NCBI RefSeq assembly: GCF_001632775.1
Contig: NZ_CP015249.1
Span: 2,398,686-2,462,685 of the forward strand
Direction of reading: 5' to 3'
From: Dokdonella koreensis DS-123
GTDB taxonomy: Bacteria; Pseudomonadota; Gammaproteobacteria; Xanthomonadales; Rhodanobacteraceae
Length of the DNA: 64,000 nt
This document shows, one piece after another, positions 19,455-35,157 of this stretch. The translations under genes and the position numbers were made by a program. The notes under the pieces are model-generated. The model saw nothing but the letters and a program-made list of their open reading frames with translations. It did not search any database and was not told where the DNA came from. Each line of letters begins with the position of its first letter. Within the stretch, counting starts at the first letter, position 1.

Positions 19455-21932
19455 ATGAAAATCCTTTATCGTCTGCTCCGTTACGGCATCTACCTCGCGT
19501 TGACTGGAGCCTTGTTCGGGGCCCTGGCGATCGGCGTGACCTATTGGCTGATCGCCCCGCGCCTCCCGTCGGTGGACACCCTGCGTGACGTCCGCCTGCA
19601 GGTGCCGCTGCGCGTCTACTCGGCCGACGGCCGCCTGATCGCGACCTTCGGCGAGACGCGCCGGATCCCGGCGCGGATCGAGGAGGTGCCCGACCGCCTC
19701 AAGCAGGCCTTCGTGGCGGCCGAGGATGCCGACTTCTACCGGCACCGCGGCATCGACTTCGGCGGCATCTCCCGTGCCGTCTGGCTGATGGTGACCACCG
19801 GCAGCAAGCACGTGCCGGGCGGCAGCACGATCACCCAGCAGGTGGCGCGCAACTTCTTCCTGAGCTCGGAAGTCAGCTTCACGCGCAAGATATCGGAGAT
19901 GTTCCTGGCGATCCGGATCGAGAACACGCTCGAGAAGGACGAGATCCTCGGCCTCTATCTCAACAAGAGTTTCTTCGGCAATCGCGCCTACGGCGTCGCC
20001 GCGGCGGCCGAGTTCTACTACGGCAAGACGCTCGACCAGCTGAGCCTGGCCGAATGCGCGATGCTGGCCTCGATCCCCAAGTTCCCGTCCACCGGCAATC
20101 CGATCGCCAACCGGCCGCGCGCGCTGATCCGGCGCACCTACGTGCTGCAGCGGATGCTGGAGAACCGCTTCATCGACCAGGCCGCGTTCGCGGCCGCGGA
20201 CAAGGAACCGGACCTGTCCTACCCGCACGAGCCGCCGATCGAGCTGGAAGCGCCGTACCTGGCCGAAATGGTGCGCCTGCAGGCGATCGAGCAGCTCGGC
20301 AACGACGCCCTGACCGGCGGCTACAGCGTCCACACCACGCTGAAGTCGCAGGCGCAGGAGGCCGCCAACCGCGGGCTGCACGACTCGCTGTTCGCCTACG
20401 ACCGCCGCCACGGCTGGCGGGGTGCCGAGGCGCACGTCGAGCTGGAACCGGGCGCGGGCAAGACCGAATGGGACCAGCACCTGATCGGCTACCGCGCCAT
20501 CGCCGGCCTCACCCCCGGCCTCGTCACGGCCGCCGACGCCACGCACGCCACCGTCTACCTCGGCAAGGACGAGACCGCGACCCTCGATCTCGAAGCGGTG
20601 GCCTGGGCCCGCCCCTACATCAACGAGAACAGCCGCGGCGCCGCCCCCAAGCGCGTCGATACGGTCGTCACGGCCGGCGACATCGTGCGGCTGGCGCCCG
20701 ACGACGAGAAAGGCTGGGCGCTCTCGCAGTTGCCCAAGGCGCAAGGCGCGCTGGTCGCGCTCGATCCGGGCGACGGCGCGATCCTGGCGCTGACCGGCGG
20801 GCTGAGCTTCCAGCGCAGCAAGTTCAACCGTGCCACGCAAAGCGCACGCCAGCCCGGCTCGAGCTTCAAGCCGTTCATCTATTCGGCGGCGTTCGAGCAC
20901 GGATTCACGCCGGCCTCGGTCGTCAACGACGCGCCGCTGGTCTTCCCCGACCCCTCGCGCCCGAACGGCCTGTGGGCGCCGAAGAACGACGACGACAGCT
21001 TCCGCGGACCGGTGCGCCTGCGCGAGGCGCTCACGCGCTCGATCAACCTGGTCTCGGTGCGGCTGCTCGACGCGATCGGCGTCCGCTACGCGCGCGAGTA
21101 CTTCACCCGCTTCGGCTTCAACCTCTCGCAGCTGCCGGAGAACCTGTCGATGGCGCTCGGCACCGCCGCCGTCGCGCCGCTCGACATGGCGCGCGGCTAT
21201 GCGGTCTTCGCCAACGGCGGCTTCCTGATCGATCCCTACTTCGTCCGCGAGATCGTCGACCGCGACGGCGTGGTCGTCTATCGCGCCAATCCGGCGCTGG
21301 CCTGCGCCGACTGCCCGGACACGGGCGCCGGTACGGCGGCGACGGCAGCCGTGCCGGCGCCGGCACCGGCGGCAGCCCTGGCCGCCATCGGCAGCGCGCA
21401 CGCGGCGCCGGCCCCGGTCGCGACGGTCGAGCCGCGCTATGCGCCGCGCACGATCGACGTCCGCAACAGCTACCTGATCACCTCGATGATGCGCGACGTG
21501 ATCCGCCGCGGCACCGGCTCGGCCGCGATGTCGCTCAAGCGCCAGGACCTGGCCGGCAAGACCGGCACCACCAACGAGCACCGCGACGCCTGGTTCGCCG
21601 GCTTCAACGCCAAGGTGGTCGCCGCCGCCTGGACCGGGTTCGACGACTTCAGCTCGCTCGGACGCGGCGAATTCGGTGCGAGGGTGGCGCTGCCGGTCTG
21701 GATGGACTTCATGCGGGCCGCCCTGCAGGAGGTTCCCGAGCAGCCGTTCGACATGCCGGCCGGGGTCGTCACCGTCCGCGTGGACCGCGCCTCGGGCGCG
21801 CTGGCGTCGGCAGCCGATCCGGATGCGATCCTCGAAGTGCTGCGCAGCGAGGACGTCTCGCGCCTGGCCACCCAGATACGGCCGGTCGAGGAGAACGCCG
21901 ACCGGCAGCGCGAGGCCTACGACGTCTTCTAG
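19455..21932 (+). CDS. mrcA: Penicillin-binding protein 1A (bifunctional transglycosylase/transpeptidase)
   Basis: The 825-residue class A PBP makes and cross-links peptidoglycan in the periplasm. It has a transmembrane anchor (about 9-34), a GT51 transglycosylase domain with E90 in AAEDADFYRHRG and GGSTITQQVARN, an OB-like region, and a transpeptidase domain with SxxK (S469-S-F-K), SxN (S529-I-N) and KTGT (K702). An Ala/Pro-rich insertion of about 45 residues (617-662) with a CADC pair lies between SxN and KTGT. It is divergent from pilM, the usual neighbourhood in Pseudomonas and Xanthomonas. Confidence 0.96.
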   Translation: MKILYRLLRYGIYLALTGALFGALAIGVTYWLIAPRLPSVDTLRDVRLQVPLRVYSADGRLIATFGETRRIPARIEEVPDRLKQAFVAAEDADFYRHRGIDFGGISRAVWLMVTTGSKHVPGGSTITQQVARNFFLSSEVSFTRKISEMFLAIRIENTLEKDEILGLYLNKSFFGNRAYGVAAAAEFYYGKTLDQLSLAECAMLASIPKFPSTGNPIANRPRALIRRTYVLQRMLENRFIDQAAFAAADKEPDLSYPHEPPIELEAPYLAEMVRLQAIEQLGNDALTGGYSVHTTLKSQAQEAANRGLHDSLFAYDRRHGWRGAEAHVELEPGAGKTEWDQHLIGYRAIAGLTPGLVTAADATHATVYLGKDETATLDLEAVAWARPYINENSRGAAPKRVDTVVTAGDIVRLAPDDEKGWALSQLPKAQGALVALDPGDGAILALTGGLSFQRSKFNRATQSARQPGSSFKPFIYSAAFEHGFTPASVVNDAPLVFPDPSRPNGLWAPKNDDDSFRGPVRLREALTRSINLVSVRLLDAIGVRYAREYFTRFGFNLSQLPENLSMALGTAAVAPLDMARGYAVFANGGFLIDPYFVREIVDRDGVVVYRANPALACADCPDTGAGTAATAAVPAPAPAAALAAIGSAHAAPAPVATVEPRYAPRTIDVRNSYLITSMMRDVIRRGTGSAAMSLKRQDLAGKTGTTNEHRDAWFAGFNAKVVAAAWTGFDDFSSLGRGEFGARVALPVWMDFMRAALQEVPEQPFDMPAGVVTVRVDRASGALASAADPDAILEVLRSEDVSRLATQIRPVEENADRQREAYDVF

Positions 21933-21959
21933 CGTGACCGGCAACCTGGGGTTTTCGTG

Positions 21960-22595
21960 ATGGCCCATCGAGATCGCGTCCGCGGCCCGGCAGACCCCCG
22001 CAGCGCGCTGTGGCGCACGATCGCCGTGGAAGCCGCCCGCCTGATCGCCGAAGGCGGCATGCGCGACTTCCGGCAGGCCAAGCTCAAGGCCGGCGCCCGG
22101 CTCGGTGTCGGCGAGGAATCGTCGCTGCCGACCAACCGCGAGGTCGAGGACGCGCTGCGCGAGCATCAGCGCCTGTTCCAGGCGGACTCCCAGCCCCTGC
22201 ACCTGCGCCGCCTGCGCGAGGCCGCGACCGAGGCCATGCGCTTCTTCGCGGATTTCGAGCCGCGGCTGGTCGGGCCCGTGCTCGAAGGCACGGCCGACGC
22301 GCACTCGGCCGTGTGCCTCCACCTGCACGCCGACGATCCGGCCGCCGTGCTGGTACGGCTGGCCGAGCGCGGCATCGACTACCGCGAGCGGCAACGGCGC
22401 CTGCGCCTGGATCCGAATCACAGCGAAGACTGCCCTGCCGTCCGCTTCGACGCCGGCGATGCACCGATCGACCTGACGATCCTGCCGCTGTCGCGCCTGC
22501 ATCACGCGCCCCTCGACCGCGTGGACGACCGTCCGATGCGGCGGGCGCCGCTGGCGGTGGTCCAGGCGCTGCTCGACCCGCCGCGCGCGCAGTAG
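21960..22595 (+). CDS. Conserved hypothetical protein, nucleotidyltransferase-like
   Basis: The 211-residue soluble protein starts 27 bases after PBP1A. Its N-terminal third reads TIAVEAARLIAEGGMRDF, then AKLKAGARLG and LPTNREVEDAL. The middle holds RRLREAATEAMRFFADFEPR and the end RPMRRAPLAVVQALL. This pattern matches a widespread proteobacterial family of unknown role, sometimes labelled nucleotidyltransferase or misannotated as a Mur ligase. I see no clear catalytic GS...DxD signature. GTG 21957 directly precedes the chosen ATG. Confidence 0.75.
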   Translation: MAHRDRVRGPADPRSALWRTIAVEAARLIAEGGMRDFRQAKLKAGARLGVGEESSLPTNREVEDALREHQRLFQADSQPLHLRRLREAATEAMRFFADFEPRLVGPVLEGTADAHSAVCLHLHADDPAAVLVRLAERGIDYRERQRRLRLDPNHSEDCPAVRFDAGDAPIDLTILPLSRLHHAPLDRVDDRPMRRAPLAVVQALLDPPRAQ

Positions 22596-22749
22596 CCGCC
22601 GGAGGCCTTCTCCGGTGGCGTCGGCCCGCGTTGCGCACGCGGGGCACGGTCCGCCGCCTGGACATCCCGGCGCCCTCGTCCAGGCCGGCGCGCTTTCGCC
22701 GCCGGCGTCTTGGCGCGAGAATCGGCTCGCCCTGACCGGAAGCCCGCCG

Positions 22750-24456
22750 ATGACGTCCCGATCGTTCGCCGCCCTCGCACTGGCGCTGTCGCCGGCGCTC
22801 GCCTTCGCCCAGACCTACCCGGCCGGTTTCCGGCAGAGCCATCCGTTGACCGGCCTGAGCGCGCCGACCCAGGCACGCTTCGCGCACGACGGGCGCATCT
22901 ACGTGGCGGAGAAGAGCGGCCGGATCCTGGTCTTCGACAACCTGCTCGACACCACGGCCGAGCGCGTCACCGACCTGGGTCCGGACGTGCACGACTACCA
23001 CGACCGCGGCCTGCTCGGCATGGACCTGGACCCGCACTTCCCGGAGCGCCCGTACCTGTACGTGCTCTACACGCACAACGGCGGCCTGTTCGACGACGCG
23101 CCGCCACGCTGGCCGGCCACGAACTGCCCGACCCCGCCGGGCGCGACCACGCAAGGCGGCGGCTGCGTCGTGTCCGGCCGCCTCGCCCGCCTGACCGTGG
23201 AGAACGGCAAGGTGGTCGCGACCACGCTGCTGGTCGAGGACTGGTACCAGCAGTTCCCCAGCCACTCGATCGGCAGCGTGCGCTTCGGCGCCGACGGCTA
23301 TCTCTATGCCGGCGGCGGCGACGGCGCCAGCTACAACTGGGGTGACTGGGGCCAGCACGGCAATCCGGCCTGGCCCGACCGGCGCTCGCCGGCCAATCAG
23401 GGGGGCGCCCTGCGCGCGCAGGGCATGGAGGTCGCCGAGCAGTACACGGACCGGCTCTGGCTCAACGGCACGATCATCCGCATCGACCCGGCCACCGGTG
23501 CCGCGGCGCCGGGCAACCCCGCTGCCGCGCCGCGCGGCGTCGATGCCCAGGCCGCGCGCATCGTCGCCTACGGCCTGCGCAATCCGTTCCGTTTCACGAT
23601 CCGCCCCGGTACCAGCGAGATCTGGATCGGCGACGTCGGCGCCAACACCTGGGAAGAGATCAACGTCATCCCCGCGGTCGGCGCGGACGCGCAGCTGTAC
23701 AACTTCGGCTGGCCCTGCTTCGAGGGCCGCCTGCACAACGGCCTCTATGCCGGACGTTCGCTGTGCACCGCGCTCTATGCCGACGGCGACAGCGGCGGGC
23801 GCACGCCGGTCTCGCCACCGTGGTACACCTACGCACACACCGGCAGCAACGCGATCAGCGGGCTGGCGTTCTACACCGGCACGCGCTATCCGGCCGACTA
23901 CGCCGGCGCGCTGTTCTTCGCCGACTACAACGCCAACCGCATCCGCGTCATCAAGGACACCGACGGCGACGGCCTGCCGGACGCCCCGGCCGACGGCACC
24001 GCCGCCCTCTTCGCCGACGGCGGCAGCAGCCTGGCGGTCGACCTGCTGACCGGTCCGGGCGGCGACCTGTTCTTCGTCAACGTCGGCGAGGGCCGGCTGA
24101 CGCGCGTCGCCTACCATGCCGACCCGGAGCAGCCCAATCTCGCGCCGGCAGCGGCGATCGCGCTCGACGCCGGCCAGACCTACGACGGCGCTCCGCGCAC
24201 GATCGCGTTCACGGCGGCCAACAGCGTCGACGCGGACGCCAAGGACACGCTGACCTTCGCCTGGGACCTGGACGACGACGGCGCGTTCGACGACGGCAGC
24301 GCGGCCACCGCCAGCGCTGCGTTCACCAGCATCGGAGACGCTGTCGTGCGGGTGCGCGTCGACGATGGCCATGGCGGCATCGACATCGCGCAGATGACCG
24401 TCCGCGTGCGGGACCCGCTGATCTTCGCCGACGGCTTCGAGCCAGCGCCGCGCTGA
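22750..24456 (+). CDS. Secreted glucose/sorbosone-dehydrogenase-type beta-propeller with PKD-like tail
   Basis: The 568-residue exported protein has a signal peptide ending ALAFA (residue 20). It then carries a six-bladed GSDH/PQQ sugar-dehydrogenase propeller (about 30-455): ARFAHDGRIYVAEKSG, DRGLLGMDLDPHF, GLRNPFRFTIRPGT and EIWIGDVGANTWEEINV are typical. A PKD-like domain follows (about 465-555, FAWDLDDDGAFDDGS). The protein ends LIFADGFEPAPR. Homologues oxidise sugars in the periplasm with PQQ, but substrate and cofactor cannot be read from sequence. The ATG at 22750 is the one directly before the signal peptide. It converges on nupC. Confidence 0.87.
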   Translation: MTSRSFAALALALSPALAFAQTYPAGFRQSHPLTGLSAPTQARFAHDGRIYVAEKSGRILVFDNLLDTTAERVTDLGPDVHDYHDRGLLGMDLDPHFPERPYLYVLYTHNGGLFDDAPPRWPATNCPTPPGATTQGGGCVVSGRLARLTVENGKVVATTLLVEDWYQQFPSHSIGSVRFGADGYLYAGGGDGASYNWGDWGQHGNPAWPDRRSPANQGGALRAQGMEVAEQYTDRLWLNGTIIRIDPATGAAAPGNPAAAPRGVDAQAARIVAYGLRNPFRFTIRPGTSEIWIGDVGANTWEEINVIPAVGADAQLYNFGWPCFEGRLHNGLYAGRSLCTALYADGDSGGRTPVSPPWYTYAHTGSNAISGLAFYTGTRYPADYAGALFFADYNANRIRVIKDTDGDGLPDAPADGTAALFADGGSSLAVDLLTGPGGDLFFVNVGEGRLTRVAYHADPEQPNLAPAAAIALDAGQTYDGAPRTIAFTAANSVDADAKDTLTFAWDLDDDGAFDDGSAATASAAFTSIGDAVVRVRVDDGHGGIDIAQMTVRVRDPLIFADGFEPAPR

Positions 24457-24480
24457 GCCGCGGATGACGCCGGCGGCCGC

Positions 24481-25791
24481 TCAGAGGTGGCTGAGCACGC
24501 CGGCGATCGTCGCGGTCATGAAGGTCGCCAGCGAACCGCCGAGCACGGCCTTCAGGCCGAAACGCGCCAGGTCCGTGCGCCGGTTCGGCGCCAGGCCGCC
24601 GATGCCGCCGATCTGGATCGCGATCGACGAGAAGTTCGCGAAGCCGCACAGCGCATAGGTCGCCACCAGGCGTCCCTGCTCGGTCATCTCCGGCAGGTGC
24701 CGGGCCATGTCCACGTAGGCGACGAACTCGTTGATGACGACCTTCTGGCCGATGAAGCTGCCGACCAGGGTGGCATCCTGCCACGGCACCCCGATCAGCC
24801 AGGCGAGCGGCGCGAGGATCCAGCCGAACAGCGTCTGCAGCGACAGCTCCACCTCGCGGCCGGCCTGCGCCGTCAGCCAGGCATTGATCGAGCCGCCGTC
24901 GCCCCAGCCGTGGGCGCCCAGCCACTGGAACGGCGCGTTCAGCAGCGCGATCAGCGCGATGAACGCGAGCAGCATCGCGCCGACGTTGAGCGCGAGCCGC
25001 AGGCCGTCGGCGGCACCGGTGGCCGCCGCATCGATCACGTTGGCGGTGGTCTTCTCGACGTCCAGCTTGACGGTGCCGCGGGTCAGCGGCTCCTGCGTCT
25101 CGGGCATCAGGATCTTGGCGATCATCAGCGTCGCCGGTGCCGCCATGATGCTGGCGGTCAGCAGGTGGGTCGCGAAGAACAGCTGCTGGTCCTTGTCCTC
25201 GCCGCCGAGCAGGCCGACATAGGCCGCCATCACCGAGCCAGCGATGTGCGCCATGCCGCCGATCATGACCGTCATCAGCTCCGATGAGGTCATCCGCTCG
25301 ATGTACGGCTTGATCGTCAGCGGCGCCTCGGTCTGGCCGATGAAGACGCTGGCGCAGACGCTGGTGGTCTCGGCGCCGGAGACGTTCATGACCTTGGTGA
25401 TCAGCCAGGCCATGCCCTTGACGATCAGCTGCATCACGCCGAGGTGATACAGCACCCCGGTCAGCGCCGCGAAGAAGATGATGGTCGGCAGCACCTGGAC
25501 CGCGAAGACGAAGCCGAACTTCGACACGTCCATGAAGCCGCCGAAGATGAACTCCGAGCCGACCCGGACGAAGTCGAGCAGGCTGACGAAGCCGGTCGCG
25601 ATCGTCCGGAACACCTCGCGCCCGAGCGGCACCTTCAGCACCAGGGCGGCGAACACGATCTGCAGGATCACGCCGGTGGCCACCAGCCGCCAGCTCACCG
25701 CGCGCCGGTTGGCCGAGAACAGCCAGGCGATGGCGATGAGAACGGACAGGCCGAACAGGCCGAAACCGATATGGCCCAAGGCTGCGAGCAT
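24481..25791 (-). CDS. nupC: NupC/CNT-family concentrative nucleoside transporter
   Basis: The 436-residue inner-membrane protein is a cation-coupled nucleoside importer of the CNT family. Family signatures are GVLYHLGVMQLIVKGMAWL, SVFIGQTEAPLTIKPY (substrate-binding loop), GMAHIAGSVMAAYVG, GQKVVINEFVAYVD and ALCGFANFSSIAIQIGGIG. About eight membrane spans plus re-entrant hairpins fit the family. I prefer ATG 25791 over 25797 because GGGGAG then sits at six bases instead of abutting the start. No linked nucleoside catabolism genes are visible. Confidence 0.93.
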   Translation of the reverse strand: MLAALGHIGFGLFGLSVLIAIAWLFSANRRAVSWRLVATGVILQIVFAALVLKVPLGREVFRTIATGFVSLLDFVRVGSEFIFGGFMDVSKFGFVFAVQVLPTIIFFAALTGVLYHLGVMQLIVKGMAWLITKVMNVSGAETTSVCASVFIGQTEAPLTIKPYIERMTSSELMTVMIGGMAHIAGSVMAAYVGLLGGEDKDQQLFFATHLLTASIMAAPATLMIAKILMPETQEPLTRGTVKLDVEKTTANVIDAAATGAADGLRLALNVGAMLLAFIALIALLNAPFQWLGAHGWGDGGSINAWLTAQAGREVELSLQTLFGWILAPLAWLIGVPWQDATLVGSFIGQKVVINEFVAYVDMARHLPEMTEQGRLVATYALCGFANFSSIAIQIGGIGGLAPNRRTDLARFGLKAVLGGSLATFMTATIAGVLSHL

Positions 25792-25935
25792 CGTCATCTC
25801 CCCGAATGATCGGGCCAGCGTAGAGCAGCCGTCGCGTCCGGCGCAAGGCGAGCGGAGGCGGCCGCCTCCGCGTCAACCTGCCGCAGCCCGGCGGCGCCGC
25901 CGCGTTTGGATGGCTATTCGGCTTTTTGCCGGACT

Positions 25936-25964
25936 TTGACGCAATGCACCAACTGTGCTCTAGT
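25936..25964 (+). promoter_or_regulatory. Sigma70-like promoter of gltBD
   Basis: TTGACG (25936-25941) and TCTAGT (25959-25964) are separated by 17 bases. Predicted transcription starts about 55 bases upstream of the gltB ATG. No convincing operator was seen. Confidence 0.6.
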
Positions 25965-26026
25965 CAGAACGCCAGCAACCGCATCGCACCGATGCCCACG
26001 CCACGCTCACGGGACGCGAACGCCAG

Positions 26027-33344
<7,318 letters not shown>

Positions 33345-33358
33345 ACGCGCGCGACGAA

Positions 33359-33382
33359 GGCCGGCGCCGCGCGGCGCCGGCC
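33359..33382 (+). other. Perfect GC hairpin between frmA and gfa
   Basis: The stem GGCCGGCGCC/GGCGCCGGCC (10 bp, all G or C) has a GCGC loop and starts 14 bases after the frmA stop. No T-tract follows. It may protect the frmA 3' end or reduce read-through into gfa. Confidence 0.45.
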
Positions 33383-33449
33383 CCGTCGACCGACGCCCCG
33401 CGAACGAAAACCACCACGCACCGCAAGAACCACGAAAGAGGGAGCCACC

Positions 33450-34022
33450 ATGACAGTTTCAATCCACCCGTCGGTCGACAACGGCATCAAGCCGGCTGCG
33501 GAGAACTTCGCCGGCGGCACGCTGGTCTGCAAGTGCACGCAGAACCCGGTCAAGGTGAAGATCGGCGCGCAGACCGCGCACAACCATGCCTGCGGCTGCA
33601 CCAAGTGCTGGAAGCCCGACGGCGCGCTGTTCTCGGTCGTCGCGGTGGTTTCGCGCGATGCCGTCAGCGTCGTCGAGAACGGCGACAAGCTCAAGATCGT
33701 CGACCCTTCCGCGACGATCCAGCGCCACGCCTGCACCGGCTGCGGCGTGCACATGTACGGACGCATCGAGAACAAGAACCACCCGTTCTACGGCCTGGAC
33801 TTCGTGCACACCGAGCTGTCGCCCGAAAGCGGCTGGGCGGCACCGGGCTTCGCGGCCTTCGTCTCCTCGATCATCGAATCGGGCGCGCGGCCGGAGAACA
33901 TGGGCGCCGTGCGCGCACGCCTGCGCGAGCTCGGGCTCGAACCGTACGACTGCCTGTCGCCGCCGCTGATGGACGCGATCGCCACGCACATCGCCAAGGC
34001 GTCCGGCGTCCTCAAGGACTGA
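33450..34022 (+). CDS. gfa: S-(hydroxymethyl)glutathione synthase (Gfa)
   Basis: The 190-residue glutathione-dependent formaldehyde-activating enzyme accelerates condensation of formaldehyde with glutathione, the step before FrmA. Zinc-site cysteines are C27 and C29 in LVCKCTQNP, the cluster HACGCTKCW around residues 47-54, and CTGCGVHM near 95. Length matches the family. A GGGAG ribosome site lies before the ATG at 33450. It follows frmA on the same strand, so the pair probably forms a formaldehyde detoxification unit. No fghA or frmR is in the window. Confidence 0.95.
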   Translation: MTVSIHPSVDNGIKPAAENFAGGTLVCKCTQNPVKVKIGAQTAHNHACGCTKCWKPDGALFSVVAVVSRDAVSVVENGDKLKIVDPSATIQRHACTGCGVHMYGRIENKNHPFYGLDFVHTELSPESGWAAPGFAAFVSSIIESGARPENMGAVRARLRELGLEPYDCLSPPLMDAIATHIAKASGVLKD

Positions 34023-34038
34023 GCGCCGGACCGCTCTC

Positions 34039-34073
34039 GATGCGCCGGGCCGCGATCGCGCGCCCGGCGCATC
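34039..34073 (+). terminator. Long hairpin downstream of gfa
   Basis: The 12-bp perfect stem GATGCGCCGGGC/GCCCGGCGCATC (34039-34050 with 34062-34073) has an 11-base loop and lies 16 bases after the gfa stop. Only a mixed GGTTCGTTC follows, so intrinsic termination is plausible but not certain. Confidence 0.45.
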
Positions 34074-34370
34074 GGTTCGTTCACCGGGCAGGATCTTTTC
34101 CACGCCCGGCACGCTGCTCCACCGCCTGACCGCCCCAGCGAGAAGCCGCTTCGATGCGCCCTAGCGAGACCCCGATGTAATGCGCCCCCGCGAACGGCCG
34201 GACTCCAGCCCGCGGGATTTCCCGACAACGACTGGATCCACCGCTCGCAGTATCCGGGAATTTTTCCCGACGCAACGCAGCAGCCTGCACGCCGCGACAT
34301 CACGGCCGGTTGTGGCCCGCAGCGGCCGTTCGGACAATCACCTCCCTTTTTCCATTCCATGGGAGCGTGC
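34074..34370. other. Gene-free region upstream of the response regulator
   Basis: Together with the gfa hairpin this makes a 348-base stretch without a supportable gene. A TGTAAT hexamer at 34176-34181 could be a -10 box but lacks a well-spaced -35. Nothing else stands out. Confidence 0.4.
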
Positions 34371-35024
34371 ATGTCCGCCTTGAGAATCGCCATCGCCGAC
34401 GACCATGCGGTCGTGCGCACCGGCTACCGCCGCCTGCTGGAACTGGAGGACGGCTTCGAAGTGGTCGCCGAGTTCGGCGACGGCGACAGCGCCTGCGAAT
34501 GGCTGACCACGCACGCGGCCGACATCCTGATCCTGGACCTGTCGATGCCCGGCCGGGCCGGCATGGAGACCCTGCAGCGCCTGCGCGCGCGCGCGCCGCA
34601 CCTGCAGGTCCTGGTCTTCACGATGCACGAGAGCCCCGCGCTGGCCGCCCAGGCCATGCGCCTGGGCGCGCGCGGCTACCTGACCAAGAGCAGCCCGCCC
34701 GAATCGCTGGTCACCGCCGTGCGCGACATCGCCGCCGGCCAGCGCAGCCTGCCCGATGCACTGGAAGAGGAAATCCGGCAGAAGGCCCGGCGCGTACCGT
34801 TGCCGCATCTGACGCTGAGCGCGCGCGAGCTGGACATCTTCCTGCTGCTGGCGCGCGGGCTGAGCGTCGAGGAGGTCGCAAACCAGGCCCGCATGAGCTT
34901 CAAGACCGCGGCCAACTACCAGACCTCGATCCGCAAGAAGACCGGGCTGGGCAGTTCCCTCGACATGCATCGCTACGCGGTGTCCCATGGCCTGCTGCCC
35001 GACAGCGCCGGTGCGCCGATCTGA
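34371..35024 (+). CDS. NarL/FixJ-type response regulator
   Basis: The 217-residue two-component regulator has a receiver domain (1-120) with acidic D10 and D11, phosphoacceptor D56 in ILILDLSMPG, and K in GYLTKSSPPESL. A LuxR-type helix-turn-helix follows (about 145-205, LTLSARELDIFLLLARGLSVEEVAN). The HTH ends in RKKTGLGSSLDMHRYAV, slightly divergent from typical LuxR endings. GGGAG five bases before ATG 34371 favours it over ATG 34359. Its probable partner is the kinase converging on it at 35158-36534. Target genes are unknown. Confidence 0.9.
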   Translation: MSALRIAIADDHAVVRTGYRRLLELEDGFEVVAEFGDGDSACEWLTTHAADILILDLSMPGRAGMETLQRLRARAPHLQVLVFTMHESPALAAQAMRLGARGYLTKSSPPESLVTAVRDIAAGQRSLPDALEEEIRQKARRVPLPHLTLSARELDIFLLLARGLSVEEVANQARMSFKTAANYQTSIRKKTGLGSSLDMHRYAVSHGLLPDSAGAPI

Positions 35025-35157
35025 CGCGCCGACGCCGTACACGCCGGCATGCGCGGGATACCGTCGCGTGCCGGCGACGACGCCCGCCGCTCTCGCAGGC
35101 GATGGAACCGCTCCTTTTCGATCGACGCCGCTGCCGGCCGACGCGAACCGGCCGCCT

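Noticed and set aside
19434-22505. Very long open frame (about 1,020 codons) on the minus strand opposite the PBP1A gene
   Set aside because: It is antisense to a complete PBP1A with all catalytic motifs, is Arg/Gln/Ala/Val-biased with no recognisable domain, and reflects the scarcity of stop codons in GC-rich DNA.
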